Shown: positions 1 through 5,108 of the stretch, piece after piece
Numbering within the stretch: position 1 is the stretch's first letter
Layout of the letters: each line of letters begins with the position of its first letter
NCBI GenBank assembly: GCA_946885845.1
Contig: CAMPHJ010000094.1
Span: forward strand, 1 to 5,108
DNA: 5,108 nt
Reading direction: 5' to 3'
Origin: an uncultured Sphingobium sp.
GTDB lineage: Bacteria > Pseudomonadota > Alphaproteobacteria > Sphingomonadales > Sphingomonadaceae
The notes under the pieces: model-generated
What the model was told of the DNA's origin: nothing
Seen by the model: the letters and a program-made list of their open reading frames with translations, nothing else
The model's database searches: none
Translations under genes and position numbers: made by a program

Positions 1-6
1 ACCCCT

Positions 7-1323
7 CTACCGCTCCGCCACCAGCAGCTTGTCGATCTTGCGCCCATCCATATCGACGATCTCAAACCGCCAGCCATCGTCGTCCACGAAGTCGCCCACT
101 TCCGGCAATCGCTTGAACAGCCACAGGGCGTGGCCCGCCACCGTGGCGTAATCGCGATCATCCGGCAGGTCGAGGCCGATGCGATCGGCCAGCAGATCGA
201 CCGGCATCTGCCCGGAAACCAGCAGGCTGCCATCTTCCCGTTCCACGATATCCGGCTCTTCATGCAGGTCGCGGTCGGATGCGAAATGGCCCGCGATGGC
301 CGACAGCAGGTCAGCTGGCGTCGCAATGCCTTCGAAATGGCCATATTCATCGTGGACCATGACCATCGGCACGTCGGCACGTCGCAGCACTTCCAGCGCG
401 TCCATGGCGTCGACCTGGTCAGGCACCACTTCCACCCGGCGCATCAGCGCTTCCAGATTGAGCGTTTCGCCCCGGAACAATGCAGTCATGATGTCGCGCG
501 CCTGCACGACGCCGATAATATCCTCCACCGTGCCCCGGCCAACCGGCAGGCGGGTGTGCGGCGTTTCCAGCAGGCGGGCGCGAATCGTGTCTTCATCCGC
601 GTGAACATCGATCCAGTCCACGTCCATGCGCGGGGTCATGATCTCCCTCACCGGGCGATCGGCCAGCCGCACCACGCCTGAAATGATCGCGCGTTCGCTT
701 TCCTCGATCACGCCCGACCGGGTCGCTTCGGCGACGATCAGGTGCAGTTCCTCCGCCGTCACATGGCTGTCCGATTCGCGGGTCATCCGCAACATGCGAA
801 AGATCAGCGCGCTCGACCCGTCCAGCACCCACACGACCGGCGCAGTAATCTTGGCCAGCCACAGCATCGGCGTGGCGACCAGAACGGCGATTGGCTCCGG
901 CGCGCGCAGGGCGAATTGCTTGGGCACCAGTTCCCCGATGATCAGCGACGCATAGGTGGTCAGGCCGATCACCAGCGCGAAGCCCAGATTTTCCGACAGG
1001 TTGGGGGCAAGGCCCAGGACCTGCAATCGCTCCGCGACCGGCCCGCCCAGGCTCGCGCCCGAATAGGCACCCGCGACGATGCCGATCAGGGTAATGCCGA
1101 TCTGGACCGACGACAGGAACTTGCCCGGATCGCTCCCCAGCGCCAATGCAGTGCGCGCGCCCCGCCGTCCCGCCTTCTCCAGCGCCTGCAGCCTTGGTCG
1201 ACGGGCGGAAACGATGGCCAGTTCGGACATGGCGAACACACCGTTCAGCGCCACCAACGCAAGGATGATGACAAGGTCGGCCCAGGGAAAGGGCGTGAGA
1301 GCGTGCGGGGGGATCGTGGCCAT
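7..1323 (-). CDS. CNNM/CorC-family membrane protein (DUF21-CBS-CorC_HlyC, 'hemolysin family')
   Basis: A 438-residue inner-membrane protein of the CNNM/CorC/TlyC family. Members are often annotated as hemolysins, but characterised relatives act in Mg2+/Co2+ transport or its control. The N-terminal DUF21 domain (about residues 13-200) has hydrophobic segments near 16-38, 73-95, 113-135 and 143-165. It carries the family motifs NGVFAMSELA (27-36) and GELVPKQ (130-136). A CBS pair follows (about 225-345), opening with the typical REIMTPRMDV (226-235). A CorC_HlyC domain closes the protein (about 356-436). The length is normal and the reading frame is intact. The frame also opens at TTG 1332, but I prefer ATG 1323, which matches the usual short N-terminus; AGGG lies about 14 nt upstream, so the Shine-Dalgarno support is only fair. 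The gene is transcribed divergently from the OmpA-like gene. The family call is secure; the transported substrate is not shown by the sequence. Confidence 0.95.
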   Translation of the reverse strand: MATIPPHALTPFPWADLVIILALVALNGVFAMSELAIVSARRPRLQALEKAGRRGARTALALGSDPGKFLSSVQIGITLIGIVAGAYSGASLGGPVAERLQVLGLAPNLSENLGFALVIGLTTYASLIIGELVPKQFALRAPEPIAVLVATPMLWLAKITAPVVWVLDGSSALIFRMLRMTRESDSHVTAEELHLIVAEATRSGVIEESERAIISGVVRLADRPVREIMTPRMDVDWIDVHADEDTIRARLLETPHTRLPVGRGTVEDIIGVVQARDIMTALFRGETLNLEALMRRVEVVPDQVDAMDALEVLRRADVPMVMVHDEYGHFEGIATPADLLSAIAGHFASDRDLHEEPDIVEREDGSLLVSGQMPVDLLADRIGLDLPDDRDYATVAGHALWLFKRLPEVGDFVDDDGWRFEIVDMDGRKIDKLLVAER

Positions 1324-1338
1324 GGCGGTCAACTACGC

Positions 1339-1368
1339 CCTATAGCGCTGATTCTTGCAGTTTCACAA
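1339..1368 (-). promoter_or_regulatory. Weak sigma70-like promoter candidate for the CNNM/CorC gene
   Basis: On the minus strand, TTGTGA (1368-1363) and TATAGG (1344-1339) are separated by 18 bp. Each matches the housekeeping consensus at 4 of 6 positions. Transcription from it would start about 10 nt upstream of ATG 1323, leaving a very short leader that would cut into the poor Shine-Dalgarno region. It is therefore only a candidate. Confidence 0.22.
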
Positions 1369-1400
1369 CCATCCTATCAGCCATCGTTCAGTTCGCTCGT

Positions 1401-1425
1401 GGAACAATCGGCTTTCCAGACCATT
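1401..1425 (+). promoter_or_regulatory. Candidate EcfG-type (general stress sigma) promoter upstream of the OmpA-like lipoprotein gene
   Basis: GGAAC at 1401-1405 is a perfect match to the -35 element of alphaproteobacterial EcfG sigma factors. After 16 bp comes CATT (1422-1425), which differs by one base from the CGTT -10 element. The orientation is correct for the downstream gene at 1475, and the predicted transcript would begin near 1431, giving a leader of about 44 nt. The elements are short, so chance occurrence is possible. No better housekeeping promoter was seen between 1333 and 1474. Confidence 0.35.
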
Positions 1426-1438
1426 GGGAGCAAAGCCG
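1409..1438. repeat. Inverted repeat in the divergent intergenic region
   Basis: CGGCTTT (1409-1415) and AAAGCCG (1432-1438) form a perfect 7-bp inverted repeat separated by 16 nt. Inside it CCA (1416-1418) can pair with TGG (1425-1427), extending the stem past a 4-nt bulge. It lies 36 bp upstream of the lipoprotein start and overlaps the possible EcfG -10 element. It could be an operator or an mRNA hairpin, depending on where transcription begins. Confidence 0.4.
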
Positions 1439-1474
1439 CGGCAGTCGGCGCAAGTTTATAAGGGAATTGAACAA

Positions 1475-2155
1475 ATGAGGATTTCTCATCGTATCCTGGG
1501 CACCGCAGGGCTGGCGGCCATGCTGGCTACCACTGCCTGCACGACCGACCCCAACACGGGCCAGCGTCAGATTTCGAAGGCCGCCATCGGCGGGATCGGC
1601 GGCGCTTTGGGTGGTTATTTGCTGGGCGACCTGGTCGGCGGCAGGCGCGACCGGACTGAAAAGATCCTGGGCGCAGGCATTGGCGCAGTCGCTGGCGCAG
1701 GGATCGGCGCCTATATGGACGCGCAGGAACGCAAATTGCGTGAAGACACCGCGGGCAGCGGCGTGGACGTGATCCGCGACGGCGACAATCTGGTGCTGCG
1801 CATGCCCTCTGGCATCACCTTCAACTATGACAGCGCCGCCGTGCAGCCCCAGTTCCAGCCGACGCTGAACGATGTTTCGGCGGTTCTGGCCCAATATCCC
1901 AAAACCTATATCGACGTGTACGGCCACACCGACAGCGATGGCACCGACGCCTATAATCAGGGCCTTTCCGAACGGCGCGCCCAGGCGGTGGCCAGCTATC
2001 TGACCACCCACGGCGTTCAGTCTGCGCGCATCGCCACGCGCGGCTATGGCGAAACGCAGCCCATCGCGTCGAATTCGACCGAAGAAGGCAAGGCAAGCAA
2101 TCGCCGCGTCGAAATCAAGATCGCGCCGATCACGGAAAACGACGTGCGGACGTAA
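1475..2155 (+). CDS. YiaD-like OmpA-family outer-membrane lipoprotein with glycine zipper
   Basis: A 226-residue predicted lipoprotein that would link the outer membrane to peptidoglycan. It begins with a signal sequence and a possible lipid-modified Cys22 in LATTAC (17-22); this lipobox is imperfect because position -3 is Thr. Cys22 is followed by TTDPNTG, as in E. coli YiaD. A glycine-rich zipper segment spans about residues 36-80, with repeated GG and GxG spacing and the family ending GAYMDAQE. The C-terminal OmpA domain (about 105-217) contains GHTDSDG (150-156) with Asp153, SERRA (165-169) and the closing NRRVEI (209-214), the usual diaminopimelate-binding pattern. The frame is open upstream to an ATG at 1355, but ATG 1475 is chosen because it starts the signal peptide and has AGGGA 9 nt before it. 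It is divergent from the CNNM/CorC gene and convergent with the folD operon. Family confidence is very high; its exact role is unknown. Confidence 0.95.
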   Translation: MRISHRILGTAGLAAMLATTACTTDPNTGQRQISKAAIGGIGGALGGYLLGDLVGGRRDRTEKILGAGIGAVAGAGIGAYMDAQERKLREDTAGSGVDVIRDGDNLVLRMPSGITFNYDSAAVQPQFQPTLNDVSAVLAQYPKTYIDVYGHTDSDGTDAYNQGLSERRAQAVASYLTTHGVQSARIATRGYGETQPIASNSTEEGKASNRRVEIKIAPITENDVRT

Positions 2156-2163
2156 TTCTCACC

Positions 2164-2196
2164 GACCGGGCGCTCGTTTCCAGCGAGCGCCCGGTC
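2164..2196. terminator. Stem-loop between convergent genes, probable bidirectional terminator
   Basis: GACCGGGCGCTCG (2164-2176) and its exact reverse complement (2184-2196) form a 13-bp GC-rich stem with a 7-nt loop. It sits 8 bp after the lipoprotein stop and 6 bp beyond the MarC-family stop, exactly between the two convergent genes. Neither side has a run of T, so it is not a textbook intrinsic terminator. It may pause polymerase or block 3' exonucleases. Confidence 0.7.
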
Positions 2197-2202
2197 TCCC
2201 AC

Positions 2203-2820
2203 CTAAAAGCTCGCGTTCAGCCCATCGATCACGAACTGCGCTGCCAATGCGGCGAGCAATACCCCCAGCAACCGAGTGATCACCGCTTCGATCCGCGCGC
2301 CCAGCCGCGCCATTATCGGCCCGGCGGCCAGCAGCGAAACCAGCATCAGGCCCAGCGTCGCCAACACCGCCGCCATGACGACCGATCGCTCACCGATCCC
2401 GTCGGCGCGGGACATCAGCAGCATCACGGTCGCGATGGAGCCCGGCCCGGCGATCATGGGCATCGCCATCGGAAAGACCGACACATCCTCGACCTCAGGC
2501 GTTTCGGCGATTTTGTGCGCCCGGTCTTCCCGCCTCTGGGTGCGCTTTTCGAACACCATGTCCATCGCGATGATGAACAGCATGATGCCGCCCGCAATGC
2601 GGAAACTGTCGAGCGCGATGCCCAGCACGCCCAGCAATTGCTTGCCCCACAAGGCAAAGATCAACAGGATCGCCGTCGCGATGCCGACCGCCCGGATCGC
2701 CATGGCGCGCCGCTGCGGACCGCTGGCTCCGCTCGTCAGGCTGGCATAGATCGGCGCGCACCCCAACGGGTCGATCACCACGAACAGCGTTACGAAAGCG
2801 GAAATGAACAGCTCGGTCAT
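2203..2820 (-). CDS. MarC family integral membrane protein
   Basis: A 205-residue polytopic inner-membrane protein of the MarC (UPF0056) family, of normal length and probably with six membrane segments. Family signatures are IDPLGCAPIY (16-25) near the N-terminus, RIAGGIMLFI (74-83), FPMAMPMIAGPGSI (116-129) and a hydrophobic C-terminus ending in AAQFVIDGLN. A charged cytoplasmic or periplasmic loop lies at about 91-113. MarC was named from the E. coli mar region, but a role in multidrug resistance was not upheld and no firm function is known for the family. Its ATG overlaps the stop of the upstream NTF2-like gene by 4 nt (ATGA). The Shine-Dalgarno is weak (GGCGG repeats), so translation is probably coupled. 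It is the last gene of the operon, ending at the 2164-2196 stem-loop. Confidence 0.95.
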   Translation of the reverse strand: MTELFISAFVTLFVVIDPLGCAPIYASLTSGASGPQRRAMAIRAVGIATAILLIFALWGKQLLGVLGIALDSFRIAGGIMLFIIAMDMVFEKRTQRREDRAHKIAETPEVEDVSVFPMAMPMIAGPGSIATVMLLMSRADGIGERSVVMAAVLATLGLMLVSLLAAGPIMARLGARIEAVITRLLGVLLAALAAQFVIDGLNASF

Positions 2821-3452
2821 GCGCCGCCGCCCGCCACGCGGTCGTCGATCACCATGTCATAGGCGCTGCCGTTCCACATGCGCACGGTCACATGCCGACC
2901 GCCGCCAGGGGCCGCATCCGCGCTCCAGATCAGGCTTTCATCGACCGGCGGGGCCGAAGCGGCGGCGTCACCCGTTGGCCGGGGCTTGCAGCTTGCCACC
3001 TTGCCGACCAGGAATTCCGGTGCCTCGCGCGGAACGGCCAGCACATCGCGATGGTCGAGCACCCATTTCCACGCGCCCTTCTTGTCCCGGCGCCAGATCG
3101 TGGTGAAATAGCCCACGGCGCCGTCAGCCCCCGCCCAGTTGCCCGTCGACGCGGCGCTATTGCCGTCGCAGGAAACATAGATGGTGGACGGCGTCCAACT
3201 GACGGGCTGAGCCGGATCGGCGCGACCTTTCAGCCATTGCTTCGCCACTACCCGTTCGGGCACGAACATGATCGCGTCATCCGCCGCCATTTCGCGGAAG
3301 GCGGTCCACTGCCCCTTGTCCCGCACCAGGCGGTTGAACGCGATTTCGGTCGCGAAAACCGAACTTGGATCGGGCTGATGGCGCATCGGGGGACGTGCTG
3401 CGGTCAGCGCGATCAGCGCGCTCACCATCAGAACGAACCGCCTTGCCGTCAC
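2817..3452 (-). CDS. Predicted exported NTF2-like (DUF4440/SnoaL-type) protein with C-terminal extension
   Basis: A 211-residue protein of unknown function. The start chosen is GTG 3452, in a 4-nt GTGA overlap with the folD stop and preceded by GGAGG at 3461-3457. It gives an N-terminus TARR followed by the hydrophobic stretch [14 protein letters not shown] (6-19), a good Sec signal with cleavage near residue 19. The ATG at 3428 is an alternative but would lose the two arginines. Residues about 32-140 look like an NTF2-like fold: [11 protein letters not shown], then DDAIMFVP (58-65), a tryptophan-rich middle, [10 protein letters not shown] (114-123) and WKWVLDHRD (128-136). I see no clear catalytic set. 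A tail of about 70 residues follows, with a Pro/Ala-rich linker and a polar, probably beta-rich end (about 171-206). Cys96 and Cys155 could form a disulfide if exported. A longer frame upstream to 3683 overlaps folD and is rejected. The fold assignment is from pattern recognition only. Confidence 0.82.
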   Translation of the reverse strand: MTARRFVLMVSALIALTAARPPMRHQPDPSSVFATEIAFNRLVRDKGQWTAFREMAADDAIMFVPERVVAKQWLKGRADPAQPVSWTPSTIYVSCDGNSAASTGNWAGADGAVGYFTTIWRRDKKGAWKWVLDHRDVLAVPREAPEFLVGKVASCKPRPTGDAAASAPPVDESLIWSADAAPGGGRHVTVRMWNGSAYDMVIDDRVAGGGA

Positions 3453-4342
3453 AGCCCCTCCGGCTTGGGCAGCCCCGCGCGGGCATGAGCGGCGACCAGC
3501 GTGTTGCGCAACAGGACGGCTATCGTCATCGGCCCCACCCCGCCGGGCACCGGAGTGATGGCGCGAACATGGGCCAGCGCTTCGGCAGTGGCGACGTCGC
3601 CCACGATTCGCGCCTTGCCATCTTCCGTATCGGTCACGCGATTGATGCCGACGTCGATCACGGTCGCGCCGGGCTTGATCCATTCGCCCTTCACCATTTC
3701 GGCGCGTCCCACGGCGGCGACGACGATATCGGCGCGATGCACGACTGAAGCCAGATCGCGGGTGCGGCTGTGCGCAACCGTCACGGTGCAGTTTTCCGCC
3801 AGCAACAGCTGCGCCATCGGCTTGCCCACAATGTTGGACCGGCCCACGATGACCGCTTCCATGCCGGACAGGTCGCCCAGTTCATCCTTCAACAACATGA
3901 CACAGCCCAGCGGTGTGCAGGGCACCAACGCTTCCTGACCCGTCGCCAGCCGACCGGAATTGACCACATGAAACCCGTCCACATCCTTGGCCGGATCGAT
4001 GGCGGCAATGACGGATGCCTCGTCAATATGGTCGGGCAGCGGCAACTGGACCAGAATGCCGTCCACGCGGCCATCGGCGTTCAATTCCTCCACCAGGTCG
4101 AGCAATTCGTCCTCGCCGATGCTGGGGGGCAGCTTGAATTCCAGGCTTTCCATGCCCGCCTCAACCGTCATCTTGCCCTTGTTGCGGACATAGACGGCGC
4201 TGGCCGGATCCTCGCCCACCAGCACAACCGCCAAGCCCGGCTTGCGCCCGGTCGATGCCACGAAAGCCCCAACCCCTTCCGCCACGCGAGCGCGCAGTCC
4301 TGCGGCGAACGCCTTGCCGTCGATGATCTTGCCGATGGTCAT
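3449..4342 (-). CDS. folD: Bifunctional methylenetetrahydrofolate dehydrogenase / methenyltetrahydrofolate cyclohydrolase FolD
   Basis: Cytoplasmic enzyme of one-carbon metabolism. It oxidises 5,10-methylene-THF with NADP+ and hydrolyses 5,10-methenyl-THF to 10-formyl-THF, used for purines and formyl-Met-tRNA. The 297-residue length is normal. The catalytic domain shows YVRNK (51-55), placing Tyr51 and Lys55 at the positions of the E. coli Tyr50/Lys54 pair. It also has QLPLP (99-103) and KDVDGFH (119-125). The Rossmann part has [11 protein letters not shown] (166-176) for dinucleotide binding and the C-terminal signature [10 protein letters not shown] (264-273). All key residues are present. 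The ATG at 4342 has GAGG 4 nt upstream and overlaps the stop of the DUF167 gene (ATGA); its own stop overlaps the NTF2-like gene. The small upstream genes in the operon have no known role in folate metabolism. Confidence 0.98.
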   Translation of the reverse strand: MTIGKIIDGKAFAAGLRARVAEGVGAFVASTGRKPGLAVVLVGEDPASAVYVRNKGKMTVEAGMESLEFKLPPSIGEDELLDLVEELNADGRVDGILVQLPLPDHIDEASVIAAIDPAKDVDGFHVVNSGRLATGQEALVPCTPLGCVMLLKDELGDLSGMEAVIVGRSNIVGKPMAQLLLAENCTVTVAHSRTRDLASVVHRADIVVAAVGRAEMVKGEWIKPGATVIDVGINRVTDTEDGKARIVGDVATAEALAHVRAITPVPGGVGPMTIAVLLRNTLVAAHARAGLPKPEGL

Positions 4343-4668
4343 GCTGCCTCAACCCGTTCCATGATGATGGTGGTAAGCCGCGACAATGCCAACGCCTGAC
4401 CGCCGCCCTTGATCCGCAGCCGCTTTAGCCGGTTGGTGTCGCCTGACTCCAGAAAAATCGCGCTGCGGGGCCAATCGAGCCACTTCGCCATCAGGACGAT
4501 CAGCGCCACATTGGCCCTGCCCTTTTCCGGCACGGCCCGGACGCGCGCAGACAGCCAGTCCGCCCCCTTTTCATCGGTCCACCGCCCCGCAACGTCGTCC
4601 CGCGATGCGCCGAGCGTCAGGCGGATGGCCAGGACCAGGTCGTCGCCGTCCTGGCTCCAGACGGTCAC
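4339..4668 (-). CDS. DUF167 (YggU/UPF0235) family protein
   Basis: A 109-residue small cytoplasmic protein of the DUF167/YggU family, whose biochemical role is not established. Recognisable family features are the N-terminal strand [18 protein letters not shown] (11-28) and [16 protein letters not shown] (41-56), which is the AxPxxGxAN core. [20 protein letters not shown] (61-80) follows, matching the LAxxLxVPxSxVxIxxGxxSR pattern, and then LKRLRI (81-86). The start is GTG 4668, the only one that gives a full N-terminus; it overlaps the YggT stop as GTGA. The Shine-Dalgarno is poor (GGA), suggesting translational coupling to the upstream gene. YggT and YggU genes are neighbours in many bacteria, which supports both calls. 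It is intact, with a C-terminal tail of about 20 residues beyond the core. Confidence 0.93.
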   Translation of the reverse strand: MTVWSQDGDDLVLAIRLTLGASRDDVAGRWTDEKGADWLSARVRAVPEKGRANVALIVLMAKWLDWPRSAIFLESGDTNRLKRLRIKGGGQALALSRLTTIIMERVEAA

Positions 4669-4955
4669 ACCAGTCCGAAAATCGGCGGCAGGATCGCCTG
4701 GCGGATGATCAATATCGCCAGCAGCACGACCATGGGCGACAGGTCGAGCGCCCCCAGGTCAGGCATGACCCGGCGGATGGGATTGTAGATCGGCGCTGTC
4801 ATCCGATCGAGCGCCATGATGATGGTGCGGACCACGTCGCTGGACGTATTGATGACGTTGAAAGCGATCAGCCAGCTCATGATCGCCTGGATGATGATGA
4901 TCCACCACAGGACGTCGAGCAGGATGACGATAATCTGATAGAGCGCGTAGGCCAT
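4665..4955 (-). CDS. YggT/YlmG family integral membrane protein
   Basis: A 96-residue inner-membrane protein of the YggT (YlmG) family, with a hydrophobic segment at about 5-33 and another at about 73-93. The conserved features are SWLIAFN (27-33), APIYNPIRRVMPDLGALDLSP (54-74), equivalent to the family's PxxxPIRRxxPxxGxxDxSP signature, and the hydrophobic end. Relatives have been linked to cell division or envelope organisation in some bacteria and to chloroplast nucleoid distribution in plants. No molecular function is settled. The ATG at 4955 has GGAG 5 nt upstream. It appears to be the first gene of the operon; its GTG-TGA end overlaps the start of the DUF167 gene. The gene is intact and of typical single-copy-domain length. 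Confidence 0.95.
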   Translation of the reverse strand: MAYALYQIIVILLDVLWWIIIIQAIMSWLIAFNVINTSSDVVRTIIMALDRMTAPIYNPIRRVMPDLGALDLSPMVVLLAILIIRQAILPPIFGLV

Positions 4956-4974
4956 GCCGTCTCCGATTTGATTG

Positions 4975-4997
4975 CGGCTGCTTTAGCCGAGGCAGCC
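4975..4997 (-). other. Competing short hairpins and G7 run in the operon leader
   Basis: Just upstream of the YggT gene two short inverted repeats overlap. CGGCT/AGCCG (4975-4979 with 4985-4989) has a 5-nt loop, and GGCTGC/GCAGCC (4976-4981 with 4992-4997) has a 10-nt loop. They share bases and so cannot form together. A run of seven C on the plus strand (4996-5002, G7 in the transcript) adjoins them. The stems are short, so this may be no more than GC-rich chance structure; it does not match a riboswitch I recognise. Confidence 0.25.
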
Positions 4998-5033
4998 CCC
5001 CCGCCACAAGCGCCAAGCACGCGATTCCCAAAG

Positions 5034-5063
5034 GTTATAAGGATGCTGGCCGGATGAAGCGAA
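5034..5063 (-). promoter_or_regulatory. Weak promoter candidate for the yggT-DUF167-folD-NTF2-marC operon
   Basis: On the minus strand TATAAC (5039-5034) matches the -10 consensus at 5 of 6 positions. The only partner at a suitable distance is TTCGCT (5063-5058), 18 bp upstream and poor at 3 of 6. Transcription would start near 5027, giving a leader of about 70 nt to ATG 4955. The true promoter may equally lie outside the window. Confidence 0.22.
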
Positions 5064-5065
5064 GT

Positions 5066-5085
5066 GCTCCTGCGAAGGCAGGAGC
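5066..5085. repeat. Short perfect palindrome resembling a dispersed sphingomonad intergenic repeat
   Basis: GCTCCTGC (5066-5073) and GCAGGAGC (5078-5085) form a perfect 8-bp stem around a GAAG tetraloop, followed by CCAGT. From memory, elements with a CCTGCGAAGGCAGG-like core followed by CCA are scattered between genes in sphingomonad genomes. The single copy here cannot prove that. It lies upstream of the operon, near the window edge, so the full element may extend past 5108. No coding role is supported. Confidence 0.55.
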
Positions 5086-5108
5086 CCAGTTGATACGGCA
5101 GGATCGGC

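Noticed and set aside
130..681. Plus-strand frame of 183 residues antisense to the CNNM/CorC gene
   Set aside because: The composition is low quality (many His, Arg and Gln) and it lies wholly inside the opposite strand of a clear gene.
742..1461. Long plus-strand frame (239 residues) opposite the CNNM/CorC gene
   Set aside because: It is antisense to a well-recognised protein, its translation is rich in Arg, Gln and His with no family features, and it crosses the divergent intergenic region. This is typical shadow coding in GC-rich DNA.
1456..1462. TATAAG just before the lipoprotein start as a -10 box
   Set aside because: It overlaps the Shine-Dalgarno and would yield an almost leaderless mRNA, and no -35 element lies at the right distance.
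1355..1474. 40-residue N-terminal extension of the lipoprotein from ATG 1355
   Set aside because: It would place a polar stretch before the signal peptide and lacks a ribosome site, while ATG 1475 has AGGGA at a good distance.
1388..2011. Minus-strand frame of 207 residues opposite the lipoprotein gene
   Set aside because: The OmpA-family protein on the other strand is certain, and the antisense translation has no recognisable domain.
3453..3683. N-terminal 77 residues of a longer frame for the NTF2-like gene
   Set aside because: This part overlaps folD entirely, is Arg-rich, and would bury the signal peptide. GTG 3452 gives a proper signal sequence, a Shine-Dalgarno and the operon's standard 4-nt overlap.
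3770..4399. Plus-strand frame of 209 residues opposite folD
   Set aside because: It is antisense to an unmistakable FolD, has His/Gln/Arg-rich composition and shows no motif.
4605..5057. Plus-strand frame of 150 residues opposite the YggT and DUF167 genes
   Set aside because: The translation is dominated by Asp, Arg and His repeats produced by antisense of hydrophobic codons. There is no start context or domain.
5054..5108. Plus-strand frame from ATG 5054 running off the window edge
   Set aside because: Its codons are made mostly from the palindromic repeat, there is no clear ribosome site, and only 18 codons are visible.

Overview
The window looks like an ordinary chromosomal stretch from a GC-rich alphaproteobacterium. 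A sphingomonad (Sphingobium or Sphingomonas type) is most likely. That placement rests on the high GC content, the protein families present, a possible EcfG-type (general stress response) promoter, and a short palindrome at the right edge (5066-5085) that resembles a dispersed element I recall from sphingomonad genomes. I cannot confirm the genus from sequence alone. No mobile element, CRISPR array, tRNA or rRNA gene is visible, and I see no clearly new biological system.

Layout: 7-1323 (minus) encodes a CNNM/CorC-type membrane protein with a DUF21 domain, a CBS pair and a CorC_HlyC domain. A 151-bp divergent intergenic region (1324-1474) separates it from a plus-strand gene, 1475-2155, for a YiaD-like glycine-zipper/OmpA lipoprotein. 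That gene ends head-to-head with a minus-strand operon. The 47-bp gap between them holds a perfect 13-bp stem-loop (2164-2196) that probably serves both directions. The rest of the window is the operon, read right to left: YggT-family membrane protein (4955-4665), DUF167/YggU-family protein (4668-4339), folD (4342-3449), a predicted exported NTF2/DUF4440-like protein (3452-2817) and a MarC-family membrane protein (2820-2203). Each of the four junctions is a 4-nt ATGA or GTGA overlap. The 153 bp at the right edge (4956-5108) has no credible gene; it holds the operon leader, a weak promoter candidate and the palindrome.

How the genes fit together: FolD supplies one-carbon tetrahydrofolate cofactors in the cytoplasm. 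The other operon members are poorly understood envelope or housekeeping proteins, so the operon looks like a set co-transcribed for expression rather than one pathway. The two genes to the left are also envelope related: a possible ion transporter or regulator, and a peptidoglycan-anchored outer-membrane lipoprotein. The least understood gene is the exported NTF2-like protein with a C-terminal extension.
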